Shown here: positions 33,526-41,996 of the stretch, one piece after another | How positions within the stretch are numbered: the first letter of the stretch is position 1 | Layout: the number at the start of each line of letters is the position of its first letter | NCBI RefSeq assembly: GCF_030719295.1 | Contig: NZ_CP120997.1 | Location: 2,984,001-3,048,000, forward strand | Reading direction: 5' to 3' | Source: Streptomyces sp. Mut1 | GTDB lineage: Bacteria > Actinomycetota > Actinomycetes > Streptomycetales > Streptomycetaceae | DNA: 64,000 bases | The notes under the pieces: generated by a model | The model's input: only the letters and a program-made list of their open reading frames with translations | The model's database searches: none | What the model was told of the DNA's origin: nothing | Translations under genes and position numbers: made by a program

Positions 33526-34446
33526 TTGATCGATGTGCAACGGCTCCGCGTGCTGCGGGCCGTGGCCGAGCACGGCAGCTTCAACCGGGCGGCCGCCGCC
33601 CTGCGGCTCACGCCGTCGGCCGTCTCCCAGCAGGTGGCCGCCCTGGAGCGCGGGCTCGGCGCCCAGGTCGTCGTGCGCAGCACGCGCGGGGTCACCCTGA
33701 CCCCGGCGGGCCGGATCATGGTCGGCGCCGCCGAGTCGGTCGCCGCCGAACTCGCCCACGCGCAGCGGCAGGTCGGTGAACTCGCCACGGGCCGGACCCA
33801 GCTCACCGTCGCCACGTTCACCAGCGGGGGCAGGCTGCTGCTCCCCGGCGCCCTCGCCGAGCTGACGGCGGCCCACCCGGGCACGGTCGTCCACATCCGG
33901 GAGTACGAGCCCGAGGACAGCCTGCCGCTGGTCCGCCAGGGTGCCGTGGACCTCGCGCTCGCCTACCACTTCGACGGCCCGCTGCCCGGCCGGCCGGGGC
34001 CGGGGCACGCTCCGGAGTGGACCGCGCTCATGGACGACCCCCTCGGTGTCGTCCTGCCCCTGGACCACCGCCTGGCCGCCCGGGACTCCCTCGACCTCGC
34101 CGAACTGGCCGGTGAGCCGTGGGTGCTCGGCTGCCTCAAGACGGAGGCGTACCTGCGCCGTTACGCCCGGCGGGCCGGGTTCGCCCCGGACATCCGGGGC
34201 ACGACGACCGACTACTTCTTCGCCCGCTCGCTCGTCGCCGCGGGCCTGGGCGTCTCGCTGATCCCGTCCGTCGCGCTGACCCCGGAGATCCCCGGCCTGC
34301 GCACCGTCCCGGTCGGCAGTCCGGCCCCGGCACGGCACATCGGCGCCGCGACCCTCGGCCATCCCCGCGCCCGCCTCCAGGTCACCGCCCTGATCCGGGC
34401 GCTGCGGAGACAGGCGGCGGCATGGCGGGAGCGGCCTGCCGGCTGA
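33526..34446 (+). CDS. LysR-family regulator
   Basis: 306 residues starting at TTG after GAAGGAAA. The N-terminal HTH reads LRVLRAVAEHGSFNRAAAALRLTPSAVSQQ, the rest is the LysR substrate-binding domain (VATFTSGGRLLLPGALAEL, ARSLVAAGLGVSLIPSVAL). Divergent from the epimerase/aldo-keto reductase pair, the standard arrangement for a LysR activator and its target. Inducer unknown. Confidence 0.92.
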   Translation: MIDVQRLRVLRAVAEHGSFNRAAAALRLTPSAVSQQVAALERGLGAQVVVRSTRGVTLTPAGRIMVGAAESVAAELAHAQRQVGELATGRTQLTVATFTSGGRLLLPGALAELTAAHPGTVVHIREYEPEDSLPLVRQGAVDLALAYHFDGPLPGRPGPGHAPEWTALMDDPLGVVLPLDHRLAARDSLDLAELAGEPWVLGCLKTEAYLRRYARRAGFAPDIRGTTTDYFFARSLVAAGLGVSLIPSVALTPEIPGLRTVPVGSPAPARHIGAATLGHPRARLQVTALIRALRRQAAAWRERPAG

Positions 34447-34479
34447 CAGACCGCTCCCGGTTCATATGGTTCGTACTGC

Positions 34480-35937
34480 TCAGCCCTTGGCCGCCGCCAC
34501 CTCCGGGGCGGCGGGGGTGGCGGACTTGTCGCCGCCCGTGAGAGCGGTACGCACGGCCGGGATGAACGCCGAGATCGCGACCGCGACCAGGGCGACGCCG
34601 CAGCCGAAGATGAGGCCCATGCGGAATCCGGCCTCGGAGGTGATCGTGAAGCCGCCCGCCTCGGTGGTCATCTGGGCGAGGATCGCACCGATCACGGCGG
34701 CGCCGATCGAGGTGCCGAGGGCGCGCATGAGGGTGTTGAAGCCGTTGGCCGCGGCCGTCTCGGAGGCCGGGACCGCGCTCATGATGAGGGCGGGCATCGC
34801 ACCGTAGGCGAGGCCGACGCCGCTGCTGCTGACCATGAGGAACAGCATCAGGCCCCAGGCGGAGCCCATCAGCAGGATGCCGAGGCCGTAGGCGGCGGCG
34901 ATGACCAGGACACCCGAGATCAGCGTGAACTTCGGGCCGCGGGCGTCGGTGAGCTTTCCGCCGAACGGGGAGACGATCATCATCATGATGCCGCCGGGGG
35001 CCATCCACAGACCGGCCTGGAGCATCGACTGGCCGAGCCCGTAGCCCGTCGCCTCGGGGAACTGGAGCAGCTGGGGCGCGATCAGCATCCCGGCGTACAT
35101 GCCGAAGCCGACGAAGAGCGACGCGACGTTGGTGATGAGCACCCGGGGGCGGGCGGTGGTGCGCAGGTCGACCAGCGGGTCGGTGGTGCGCAGTTCCCAG
35201 AAGCCCCAGGCCAGCAGCACCACGACGGCGGCGACGAACAGGCCGATCGTCGTGGCCGAGGCCCAGCCCCACTCGGAGCCCTTGGAGACGCCGAGGAGCA
35301 GGCAGACCAGGCCTACGGCCAGACCGAGGGCGCCGGGCACGTCGAAGCGCTGCCCCTTGGCGCCGGCCGGGACGTCCGGGATCAGGAACCAGACCAGGGC
35401 GAAGATGATGACGGCCAGCACGGCCGAACCCCAGAACAGCACCCGCCAGTTCGCGTACTGGGCGACCGCCGAGGCGATCGGCAGGCCGAGGGCGCCGCCG
35501 ATGCCGAGGGAGGCGCTGACCAGGGCGATGGAGGAGCTCATCTTCTCCTTCGGCACCACGTCACGCAGCAGGGCGATGCCGAGCGGCACCATGCCCATGC
35601 CCATGCCCTGGAGGCCACGCCCGATGATCATGGGGACCACGGTGGAGGAGAGCGCGCAGACGACCGAGCCGACGATCAGCGGGACCGCACAGGCGAGCAG
35701 CATGCGGCGCTTGCCGAGCAGGTCGCCCAGGCGGCCGGAGACCGGCACGCAGACCGCGGAGACCAGCAGGGTGACGGTGATCACCCAGGCGGCGTTGGAG
35801 GACGTGGTGTTCAGCAGCTTGGGCAGCTCGGCGATGAGCGGCGTGACCAGGGTCTGCATGACCGCTGCCACGGTGCCGGCGAAGGCCAGCGTGGCGACGA
35901 CACCACCTGACCTCGCTGTCGGCTGGGGGGCTTCCAT
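34480..35937 (-). CDS. MFS drug exporter, 14-helix EmrB/QacA type
   Basis: 485 residues with fourteen predicted helices. Motif A-like GRLGDLLGKRRMLL and the motif C segment GIGGALGLPIASAVAQYANWRVLFW mark the DHA2 drug:proton antiporters. RBS AAGGAG precedes the ATG. Divergent from a MarR-type regulator gene with GTGT/ACAC palindromes in between; a typical self-protective drug-efflux module induced when a ligand releases MarR. Confidence 0.92.
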   Translation of the reverse strand: MEAPQPTARSGGVVATLAFAGTVAAVMQTLVTPLIAELPKLLNTTSSNAAWVITVTLLVSAVCVPVSGRLGDLLGKRRMLLACAVPLIVGSVVCALSSTVVPMIIGRGLQGMGMGMVPLGIALLRDVVPKEKMSSSIALVSASLGIGGALGLPIASAVAQYANWRVLFWGSAVLAVIIFALVWFLIPDVPAGAKGQRFDVPGALGLAVGLVCLLLGVSKGSEWGWASATTIGLFVAAVVVLLAWGFWELRTTDPLVDLRTTARPRVLITNVASLFVGFGMYAGMLIAPQLLQFPEATGYGLGQSMLQAGLWMAPGGIMMMIVSPFGGKLTDARGPKFTLISGVLVIAAAYGLGILLMGSAWGLMLFLMVSSSGVGLAYGAMPALIMSAVPASETAAANGFNTLMRALGTSIGAAVIGAILAQMTTEAGGFTITSEAGFRMGLIFGCGVALVAVAISAFIPAVRTALTGGDKSATPAAPEVAAAKG

Positions 35938-36006
35938 GAGGTGGGACTCCTTGAGGGGCTGTGGTCCCGCCTACCGGGACAGCGACATGCATCGTACATG
36001 CCTAAT

Positions 36007-36035
36007 GTGTCATACACCTTATGTGTGCCGTACAC
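36007..36035. promoter_or_regulatory. MarR-type operators between efflux and marR genes
   Basis: GTGTCATACAC (36007-36017) and GTGTGCCGTACAC (36023-36035) are adjacent inverted repeats with the same GTGT/ACAC arms. They sit between the divergent exporter and MarR genes and are the probable binding sites of that MarR protein. Confidence 0.5.
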
Positions 36036-36110
36036 ACTCGTGCGAGAATGGGACCGCCGCCCGGAACCCGACGTTCCACCGACCCGGCGCAGAAGCAGGA
36101 GGCCGCAGAC

Positions 36111-36566
36111 ATGACCAGGCCCACAGAAGAGGTGGAGTACGAGCAGATGCTGCTCGGCCGCCACAGCCTCGCCGACCACCGGGGCGGGCGGCACAAGTAC
36201 GCCCTCATGGACCGCAGCGCGTACATCCTGCTGAGCCGCCTCCGCGTCCAGGGCCCCATGTCCAACGGCGAACTCAGCGACGCCTTCGGCCTCGACGCCT
36301 CCACCCTCAACCGCCAGACCGCCGCCGTGACCCGGGCCGGGCTCGCCGAACGCATCGCCGACCCCGACGGCGGCATGGCCCGCAAATTCCGCATCACCGA
36401 CGCGGGCACCGAACTGCTCGACGCCGAACGCGAACGCGTCGTCCACTCCCTGGACCAGGTCATGCACGACTGGCCGGACGACGACATCGCCGCCTTCGCC
36501 GGCTACCTCAAACGCTTCAACACCAGCATCGAAGAACTCTCCAAGCGCCCCTGGCCCCGCCCCTGA
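36111..36566 (+). CDS. MarR-family regulator
   Basis: 151 residues from the ATG after AGGAGG. The winged helix is LRVQGPMSNGELSDAFGLDASTLNRQTAAVTRAGLAERI in two blocks, wing DPDGGMARKFRITDAG, flanked by dimerisation helices. It is divergent from a 14-helix drug exporter and very probably its repressor. Ends 27 bases from the convergent coiled-coil gene with no strong terminator seen. Confidence 0.9.
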   Translation: MTRPTEEVEYEQMLLGRHSLADHRGGRHKYALMDRSAYILLSRLRVQGPMSNGELSDAFGLDASTLNRQTAAVTRAGLAERIADPDGGMARKFRITDAGTELLDAERERVVHSLDQVMHDWPDDDIAAFAGYLKRFNTSIEELSKRPWPRP

Positions 36567-36593
36567 GCCCCCGGGCCCCTCGCCGGGAGACCG

Positions 36594-37487
36594 TCAGTCC
36601 CGCCCCGGGGACACCCGGCCGGTGAGCGCCGCGAGCGAACTGCGCACATGCGCCATGTGCGCCTGGACCTCCTCGCGGCCCTCCTCGTGCTCCCGCAGAA
36701 TCCGCTCGGTCTCCCGCACCACCCGCTCCTCACGCATCCGCGCCCCCGAGACCAGCTCGGCCGCCCGCGCCTCGGCGTCCTCCTGACCGTGCCGCGCGGC
36801 CTCCTCGGCCTCCGCACGCGCCCGCCGCGCCTCGTCGAGCCCCGCCCGCGCACGCTCCAGCAGCTCCGCGTGGGCCGCCTCCAGCGCCGACTCCGCGTCC
36901 GCCAGCTCCGTCCCCGCAGCCGCCCACCGCTCCGCGTGCTCCTGCTCCTGATGGGCCAGCACACTCTCCGTACGGCTGCGGGTCGCCGCCATCGCGGCCT
37001 CCGCCTCCTCACGCAGCCCGGCCGCCTCGATCCGGGCCGCCTCCAGCGCCTCCCCCGCCGCACCCTCCGCGGCGGCCACCACCTCATCGGCCCGGCCCAC
37101 CGCCGCCGCCCGCACCGCCTCCGCGTCCGCACGCGCCGACTCACGCAGCGCCCGCGCCGCCGCGTCCGCCGCGTCCCACAGCGCCCGCGCCTCCTCCTGC
37201 GCGGCGCCCCGCACCGACTCCGCCTCCTCATCGGCCAGCGCCAGAATCCGCCGCGCCCGCTCCCCCAGCGACGCGTAGTCCTGCGGCGCCAGCCGGGCGA
37301 CGGCCTCGTCCAGCCGGGCCGACTCCGCCTCCAGCCGCTCCGCCAGCTCCGTCAGCCGCGCCACCCCCGCCACGGCCTCGTCCCGCTCCGCGGACAGCGC
37401 GGCCACCGCACGGTCCACCTGCTCCGGGCGGTACCCACGACCCCGTACGCCGACGAAGCCGTGCGCGGACACCGGTGCAGAACTCAT
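36594..37487 (-). CDS. DivIVA-like coiled-coil protein
   Basis: 297 residues. The N-terminus (HGFVGVRGRGYRPEQVDRAV) resembles the DivIVA membrane-targeting region, and the rest, about 60-290, is nearly unbroken Ala/Glu/Arg coiled coil with heptad periodicity (ARRILALADEEAESVRGAAQ, AERWAAAGTELADAESALEA). Related streptomycete proteins, often mis-labelled cellulose-binding, include the cytoskeletal proteins Scy and FilP that support polar growth. A structural or polar-growth role is inferred. Start chosen at the ATG after AAGAGG. A terminator upstream separates it from the deaminase/SUKH genes. Confidence 0.82.
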   Translation of the reverse strand: MSSAPVSAHGFVGVRGRGYRPEQVDRAVAALSAERDEAVAGVARLTELAERLEAESARLDEAVARLAPQDYASLGERARRILALADEEAESVRGAAQEEARALWDAADAAARALRESARADAEAVRAAAVGRADEVVAAAEGAAGEALEAARIEAAGLREEAEAAMAATRSRTESVLAHQEQEHAERWAAAGTELADAESALEAAHAELLERARAGLDEARRARAEAEEAARHGQEDAEARAAELVSGARMREERVVRETERILREHEEGREEVQAHMAHVRSSLAALTGRVSPGRD

Positions 37488-37647
37488 CCTTGACGCCTCT
37501 TTCCGATCTTCCCGACTCCGGGGTCGGACCATCGAGCAATACGTCAAGGATGCGGCAATTGGTCAAGAAGTCTGAATCGATGGAGTGCTTTCCGGACGGA
37601 AGCGACCGGCATCACACACGACGAGGAACGGCGTCAGGGACGGCAAA

Positions 37648-37690
37648 GGCGTGGTGCCCGGCCCCCCCGAAGAGGACCGGGCACCACGCC
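37648..37690 (-). terminator. Terminator after the deaminase-SUKH-4 gene
   Basis: Perfect 14-bp inverted repeat (GGCGTGGTGCCCGG / CCGGGCACCACGCC) with a 15-base loop, 16 bases beyond the stop of the minus-strand gene. It ends the two-gene SUKH operon before the coiled-coil gene. Confidence 0.85.
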
Positions 37691-37705
37691 CTTCGCACGC
37701 GACGG

Positions 37706-40171
37706 TCAGATCAGCCCGTCCCACATCTGCTCCAGCAGCACCGACCACCAGCTCTCCGGCGACGCCAGCGCCGCCGCGTCCAGCGCCACCAACTGCGCCT
37801 GGAAGTCCACCGTCCAGCGGCCCGCCTGCTCCGGATTCAGGCCGTAGCGCAGCCGCCACATCCGGCCCAGCAACGCCATGCAGCGGGTGAACTCCGGCAG
37901 CCCCGTGTTCACGAACTGCGGCGCGACCGGCGCACCACCGGGACCCGCCTCCACCGGCACCGCCACGATGTGCGCCGTGCCGTACTGCACACAGATCGCC
38001 CGGCCGAAGTCCGAACCCATCACCAGGTACGAGCCCGCGTCCGACGCCGGCTGCACCTGCCGCTGCGCGGCCAGCTCCGCCAGCGTCGGCACCACCGGCT
38101 GACCCGGCTGCGCCCAGAAGAACGGCCCGAAGTCGGCGGGCAGACCCGCCCACACCAGCGTCCGCGCCACGACCTCCGGCACCCCCTGACGGGACACCGC
38201 ACGCTGATCGAAGCGCAGGACACCCTGCGGACCGAACGTCTGCAGCATCTCCTCCGCGATCGCCTCCGGCGGCAGCGGAGGCGCCGGCTGCATCTGCGGC
38301 AGCGGCGCCCGCACCGGGGCCGGCCGCGCGGGACCGTCCGCCACCTGGTGCAACTCGCCCTGGTGCGTCAGCAGATGCTGCATGCCCTGCTGCCGGCTGG
38401 CGTGATCCGTGCCGTACGGGGCGACGGACGTGATCCGCACCTGCGGCCAGGTCTCCCGGATCATCCGCGCACAGTAACCACCGGGCAGCTCACACGACTC
38501 CAGCTCCGTGTGCAGCTCGATGACCTGCTGCGGCGGCACGTTCATCGCCCGCAGCTCGTGCAGCATCTGCCACTCCGGGTGCGGCGTACCCGGCGCCGAG
38601 CGGCGGATCAGCTGCTGCTCGCTGCCGTCCGGCGCCCGGAAGCGCAGCACGGCCTGATAGCCCGGACCGACGGTCGGCTGCCCGGCCGGCGCCTGCGGAT
38701 AGCCGTACGCCGCCGGCGGCGGGGTGTGCCCGGCCGGCGCACCCATCGGCGCACCGGGCGGACCCGGCGGACCCGGCGGCTGCGGCGCGCCAGGACCCAC
38801 CTGCCCGGGACCGGCGAGCATCGTCGCCGCGTGGTGCACCCCGCCCGCGGCGGGCGGCGGCGTCGCACCCGGCGGCGGGGGCGGCGGCTGCGGCGCGCCG
38901 GGAGGACCGGGCACACCGGGCGGACCGGGCGGCTGCGGCGCGCCCGGAACCCCCGGCGGACCGGGCGGCGGCGGGGCCTGCGGGCCGACCGCGCCCGGCT
39001 CGGCGAACATCGTGGCCGCCTGGTGCACCCCGCCGTCGGACGGAGGCGGCGTGGCACCGGGCGGGCCCAGCTGCGAGACCAGCTGCGTCGGTACGTACCC
39101 GCCCGCCGGGGCACCGGGCGTGCCCGGACCCGACGGCGGCGGCACCGGGGCACCCGGCCGGGCCCCCGGAGCGCCCGGAGCACCGGGCGGCGGCGGAGGC
39201 GTACCCCCGCGCGGCTTGCGCGGCGCCACCGGCGCCTTGCTCGTGGCGGCGTCGGCGATGTCCCCGGCACCGGGGACGCCGGGCCGGCCCGGCGGCGAGG
39301 GCTGCGGGCCAGGGGCGGGCGGCGGGGGCGGACCGGGCACGCCCGTCCCCGGAACCGGCGGGCCGGGCACGGGCGGCGCGGGATCGGCCGGGCGGCGCGG
39401 GGCCATCCCCGGCGCGATGGCCGTCTTCGGGAGCTGGCTGCCGCCCGACATCAGCGCCGTCGGAGCGTCCGCCGGTACGACCGGGGGCGGCTCCTCCTCG
39501 TCGTCGGCACCCGAGAGCGGCGGCGCGAACACCGTCGCCGGCAGCCCCACCTCCGCGTCGTCCGTGTTCGCGTTCGTATCGGTGCCCGCCCACGGCGTGG
39601 CCCCCACCGGAGGCTGGAGCGACGACGCCGGAACACCGTCCGACGCGGTCGGCTCGTACGCGACGGCACCACCCTGCGACGGCGACGAGGGCTCCGACGG
39701 CGCCGGAATCGGAGACGGTGCGGGGATCGGGGAAGGCGCGGGCGGCGGGGTGTCCGCCACCGCCTCCGCACGGTCCGCGCTCTGAGCCCGCCGGTCCGGG
39801 ATGCCCAGCTTGTCCGCCGCGTCCTGGAGCCACTCCGGCGGGCTCAACAGGAACGACGTCTGATTCAGATCCACCCGCTCCGGCGGCGCCGGAGCATCCG
39901 GAGCCGCCTCCTGCGCCCCGTACTCCTCCTCGTACCGCCGGATCACCTCACCGACCGGCAGCCCCGGCCACAGCGTCGCCTCACCGCTGTCCCGCGCGAT
40001 CACCAGCCGCTGCCGGCCCCCGTCCGAGACCGGACCGTCCACACGGTCCTCGGCCCACACCACGAAGCCCAGCTCGAACTCACGTACCCGCACCTCACGG
40101 TGCTGGTACGCCGGAACGTCACCGTTGACCCACTCGTCCGCCCGCTCCTGCGCCTGTGCGAAGGTCACCAT
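37706..40171 (-). CDS. Imm35-like / collagen-like linker / deaminase / SUKH-4 fusion protein
   Basis: 821 residues, no signal peptide or membrane helix. Residues 1-88 (FAQAQERADEWVNGDVPAYQ, LVIARDSGEATLWPG, VIRRYEEEYG) resemble the YrhB/Imm35 immunity fold. Residues about 150-500 are Pro/Gly/Asp-rich linker with long collagen-like GPP/GAP repeats. Residues about 505-600 match nucleic-acid/nucleotide deaminases of the XOO_2897 type: HTELESCELPGGYC carries the putative Glu and zinc cysteines, then YGTDHASRQQGMQHL. Residues 638-821 are a SUKH-4 immunity-like domain. Toxin and immunity-like modules thus lie in one cytoplasmic chain. I choose the ATG nine bases after GGAGGGG; a GTG three codons earlier overlaps the stop of the preceding gene. 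Function unknown; a regulatory or defence role is inference. Confidence 0.8.
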   Translation of the reverse strand: MVTFAQAQERADEWVNGDVPAYQHREVRVREFELGFVVWAEDRVDGPVSDGGRQRLVIARDSGEATLWPGLPVGEVIRRYEEEYGAQEAAPDAPAPPERVDLNQTSFLLSPPEWLQDAADKLGIPDRRAQSADRAEAVADTPPPAPSPIPAPSPIPAPSEPSSPSQGGAVAYEPTASDGVPASSLQPPVGATPWAGTDTNANTDDAEVGLPATVFAPPLSGADDEEEPPPVVPADAPTALMSGGSQLPKTAIAPGMAPRRPADPAPPVPGPPVPGTGVPGPPPPPAPGPQPSPPGRPGVPGAGDIADAATSKAPVAPRKPRGGTPPPPPGAPGAPGARPGAPVPPPSGPGTPGAPAGGYVPTQLVSQLGPPGATPPPSDGGVHQAATMFAEPGAVGPQAPPPPGPPGVPGAPQPPGPPGVPGPPGAPQPPPPPPGATPPPAAGGVHHAATMLAGPGQVGPGAPQPPGPPGPPGAPMGAPAGHTPPPAAYGYPQAPAGQPTVGPGYQAVLRFRAPDGSEQQLIRRSAPGTPHPEWQMLHELRAMNVPPQQVIELHTELESCELPGGYCARMIRETWPQVRITSVAPYGTDHASRQQGMQHLLTHQGELHQVADGPARPAPVRAPLPQMQPAPPLPPEAIAEEMLQTFGPQGVLRFDQRAVSRQGVPEVVARTLVWAGLPADFGPFFWAQPGQPVVPTLAELAAQRQVQPASDAGSYLVMGSDFGRAICVQYGTAHIVAVPVEAGPGGAPVAPQFVNTGLPEFTRCMALLGRMWRLRYGLNPEQAGRWTVDFQAQLVALDAAALASPESWWSVLLEQMWDGLI

Positions 40172-40176
40172 CGCGC

Positions 40177-41154
40177 TCACCCCTCCACCGGGACGGCCTG
40201 CGCGAAGCCACCGTCCACCATCAGGTTCGCCACCGTCTCCAGCTCCGGCGGATTACCCGCGAGACGCTGGAGGAACGCGTCGAAGTCGTCACCGCACGGC
40301 AGCAGCAGCCGCTCCACCCGCTCCTGCACCGTCCAGCCGTCCTGGTCCCGGGCATCGTCGTACGCGCAGAACCACACCGAACCGAGACCCTCGCCCCGCA
40401 CCTTCACCGCGAGCAGACCCCCCTGGACGAACGCGACGCCCAGGTAGTCCTTCGTCAGGTGGTCCCGCAGACACTTGTTGACGTACACCAGATCGTTCAC
40501 GGCGGCCTCCTCGCGCACCGTGAAGAACGGCTGGTCGATCAGGAGACCCAGCTCCGCGTCGAGCGCCGCGCCCACCGGGGCCGAACCGCCGGCCGCCTTC
40601 AGGAACGAACGGTAGGCACCCGGCAGCCGGTAGCCGAGATCTTCCTCGACGCCCAGGATCTGCTGCTCGCTCACCGCCACGGCCCCCTTGGGAAGCCGGA
40701 AGTGGGCGGGCCGCGTCTCCTGCAACGGGCGCGTCCCCCGCTTGTTCTGGTCGACCTCCGTCGACGCGAGCCCCCCGTGGTGGCGCAGCAGCGCCTTCAC
40801 CTCGACCGGGACCAGCTCCATCCGGCGGCCCCCCGGCACGTGGTGCCAGGTCCAGCCGTGCGGCGTCGCCACCGACGGAATCGTGTCCCACAGCTCGTGT
40901 CCGGCCGCCGCCATCGCCGCGTTCGCCGACACGTAGTCCGTGAGCCGCAGCTCGTCCACACCGAAACCCTGCGGGGGCTCCGCGATCTCCGCCGCGGCGC
41001 GCGCGTACGGCGCGAAATCCGGACAGCCGTTCCCGTCCATACGCACCCCTCTGGGGTGACGGGACGCCCGGACCGGGTCCGGGAAGTGCACGAGCTGCCC
41101 GGCATAGGCCGCGTTCGGTGGCGCGGCTTGCTGCCCGAGCCGACCTGTCGTCAT
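40177..41154 (-). CDS. WHH-nuclease-like / SMI1-KNR4 (SUKH) fusion protein
   Basis: 325 residues from an ATG with AGGGGG upstream, no export signal. Residues about 20-130 resemble HNH/endonuclease VII-fold toxins of the WHH group: PHGWTWHHVPGGRRMELVP (99-117), then EVKALLRHHGG, where the usual His-Asn of the last helix is changed though HHGG remains. Residues 160-320 are a SUKH (SMI1/KNR4) domain (AVSEQQILGVEEDLGYRLPG, AYRSFLKAAGGSAPVG, WFCAYDDARDQDGW). In polymorphic toxin loci these two are separate effector and immunity proteins; here they are fused. It is the first gene of an operon with the deaminase-SUKH-4 gene. Confidence 0.8.
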   Translation of the reverse strand: MTTGRLGQQAAPPNAAYAGQLVHFPDPVRASRHPRGVRMDGNGCPDFAPYARAAAEIAEPPQGFGVDELRLTDYVSANAAMAAAGHELWDTIPSVATPHGWTWHHVPGGRRMELVPVEVKALLRHHGGLASTEVDQNKRGTRPLQETRPAHFRLPKGAVAVSEQQILGVEEDLGYRLPGAYRSFLKAAGGSAPVGAALDAELGLLIDQPFFTVREEAAVNDLVYVNKCLRDHLTKDYLGVAFVQGGLLAVKVRGEGLGSVWFCAYDDARDQDGWTVQERVERLLLPCGDDFDAFLQRLAGNPPELETVANLMVDGGFAQAVPVEG

Positions 41155-41454
41155 GGCGGTTGCCCCCTGCTGCGTCTGGCTGATGAGGACCGACCCAGGG
41201 GGTGGTCCAGGCACAGCCTAAGCGGTGACACCCGAACGGGGACCGGCCCCGCCACCCCCGCACGCCATCCGTCACCAACCGTCACAACCGCGTGACGGAC
41301 GAGCGACGAGCGGGCCACCGCCGCGCGACACGCAGACACGTTTCACCGACCCAGCTTTCACAGGACCCGACACATTTGGCAGGCTGTCACCCGCATACAC
41401 GGGGGGCGTGCACAAAGGCAGCAGCCGCTGCGGGCACGGGAGGGACACAGCACC
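41155..41454. promoter_or_regulatory. Divergent promoter region of the SUKH/deaminase locus
   Basis: 300-base region between the two divergent pairs. It contains CCGTCAC-N6-GTGACGG (41279-41298), a perfect 7-bp inverted repeat, with one more GTCAC half-site ten bases to the left (41271-41275). This is the only regulatory-looking element here, and no regulator gene adjoins it. Confidence 0.55.
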
Positions 41455-41988
41455 ATGCACACCGCACACTCTGCACACACCGTCACGACCGGGGACCCAC
41501 GACTCAGCTGGAGCAGCACCGAAACGGGCGCCGCGCCCCGCCTCGCGCAGCGCCGCGACGGCATCCTGCCCGCCGTGGCCGCCGCCCTGTCCGTACGCGG
41601 CGAAACCCTCACCTGCACCGCGGGCAAGGGCGACCAGCCACCCGTCCTGCACCACCTGGTGCAGGACTTCCTCGACACCCTCCCCAGCGACCGGCGCGAA
41701 CGGTTCACCGGCCGCTGCCCCGAGGCCATACTGCTCTCCCGGCACCTCACCGCGGCCGAGAGCGGGCGCTCCAAGCGCGCCCAGCGCAAGCCCCTCACCA
41801 ACGGCGAGGCACGCCGTGCCCTCAAGCACGCCCGCCTCACCGCCCGCCGCATCCGCGAGGACGGCGACCCTCTGCACGGCAGCTACGCCGCACCCTGCCG
41901 CTCCTGCGCCGTCATGCTCGCCCACTTCGGCGTCCGGCCCGTCGACCTCACCGCGAGCGGCGCGGCCACCTCCGCAGAGAAGAGCTGA
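41455..41988 (+). CDS. YwqJ-type deaminase
   Basis: 177 residues, no signal peptide. A cytidine-deaminase-like fold of YwqJ type: CPE (88-90) provides a zinc cysteine and catalytic Glu, and APCRSC (146-151) the remaining zinc ligands; KHARLTARRIREDGDPLHGSY is the segment before it. In other bacteria these are C-terminal toxin domains of secreted polymorphic proteins that deaminate nucleic acids or nucleotides. This copy stands alone and is cytoplasmic. ATG follows GGGAGG. The SUKH-3 gene starts nine bases after its stop, a typical toxin-immunity order. Confidence 0.85.
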   Translation: MHTAHSAHTVTTGDPRLSWSSTETGAAPRLAQRRDGILPAVAAALSVRGETLTCTAGKGDQPPVLHHLVQDFLDTLPSDRRERFTGRCPEAILLSRHLTAAESGRSKRAQRKPLTNGEARRALKHARLTARRIREDGDPLHGSYAAPCRSCAVMLAHFGVRPVDLTASGAATSAEKS

Positions 41989-41996
41989 CCGCGCCC

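Noticed and set aside
38720..39020. CRISPR or minisatellite array in the GPP-coding region
   Set aside because: The repetition is explained by collagen-like Gly-Pro-Pro codons in a continuous reading frame.
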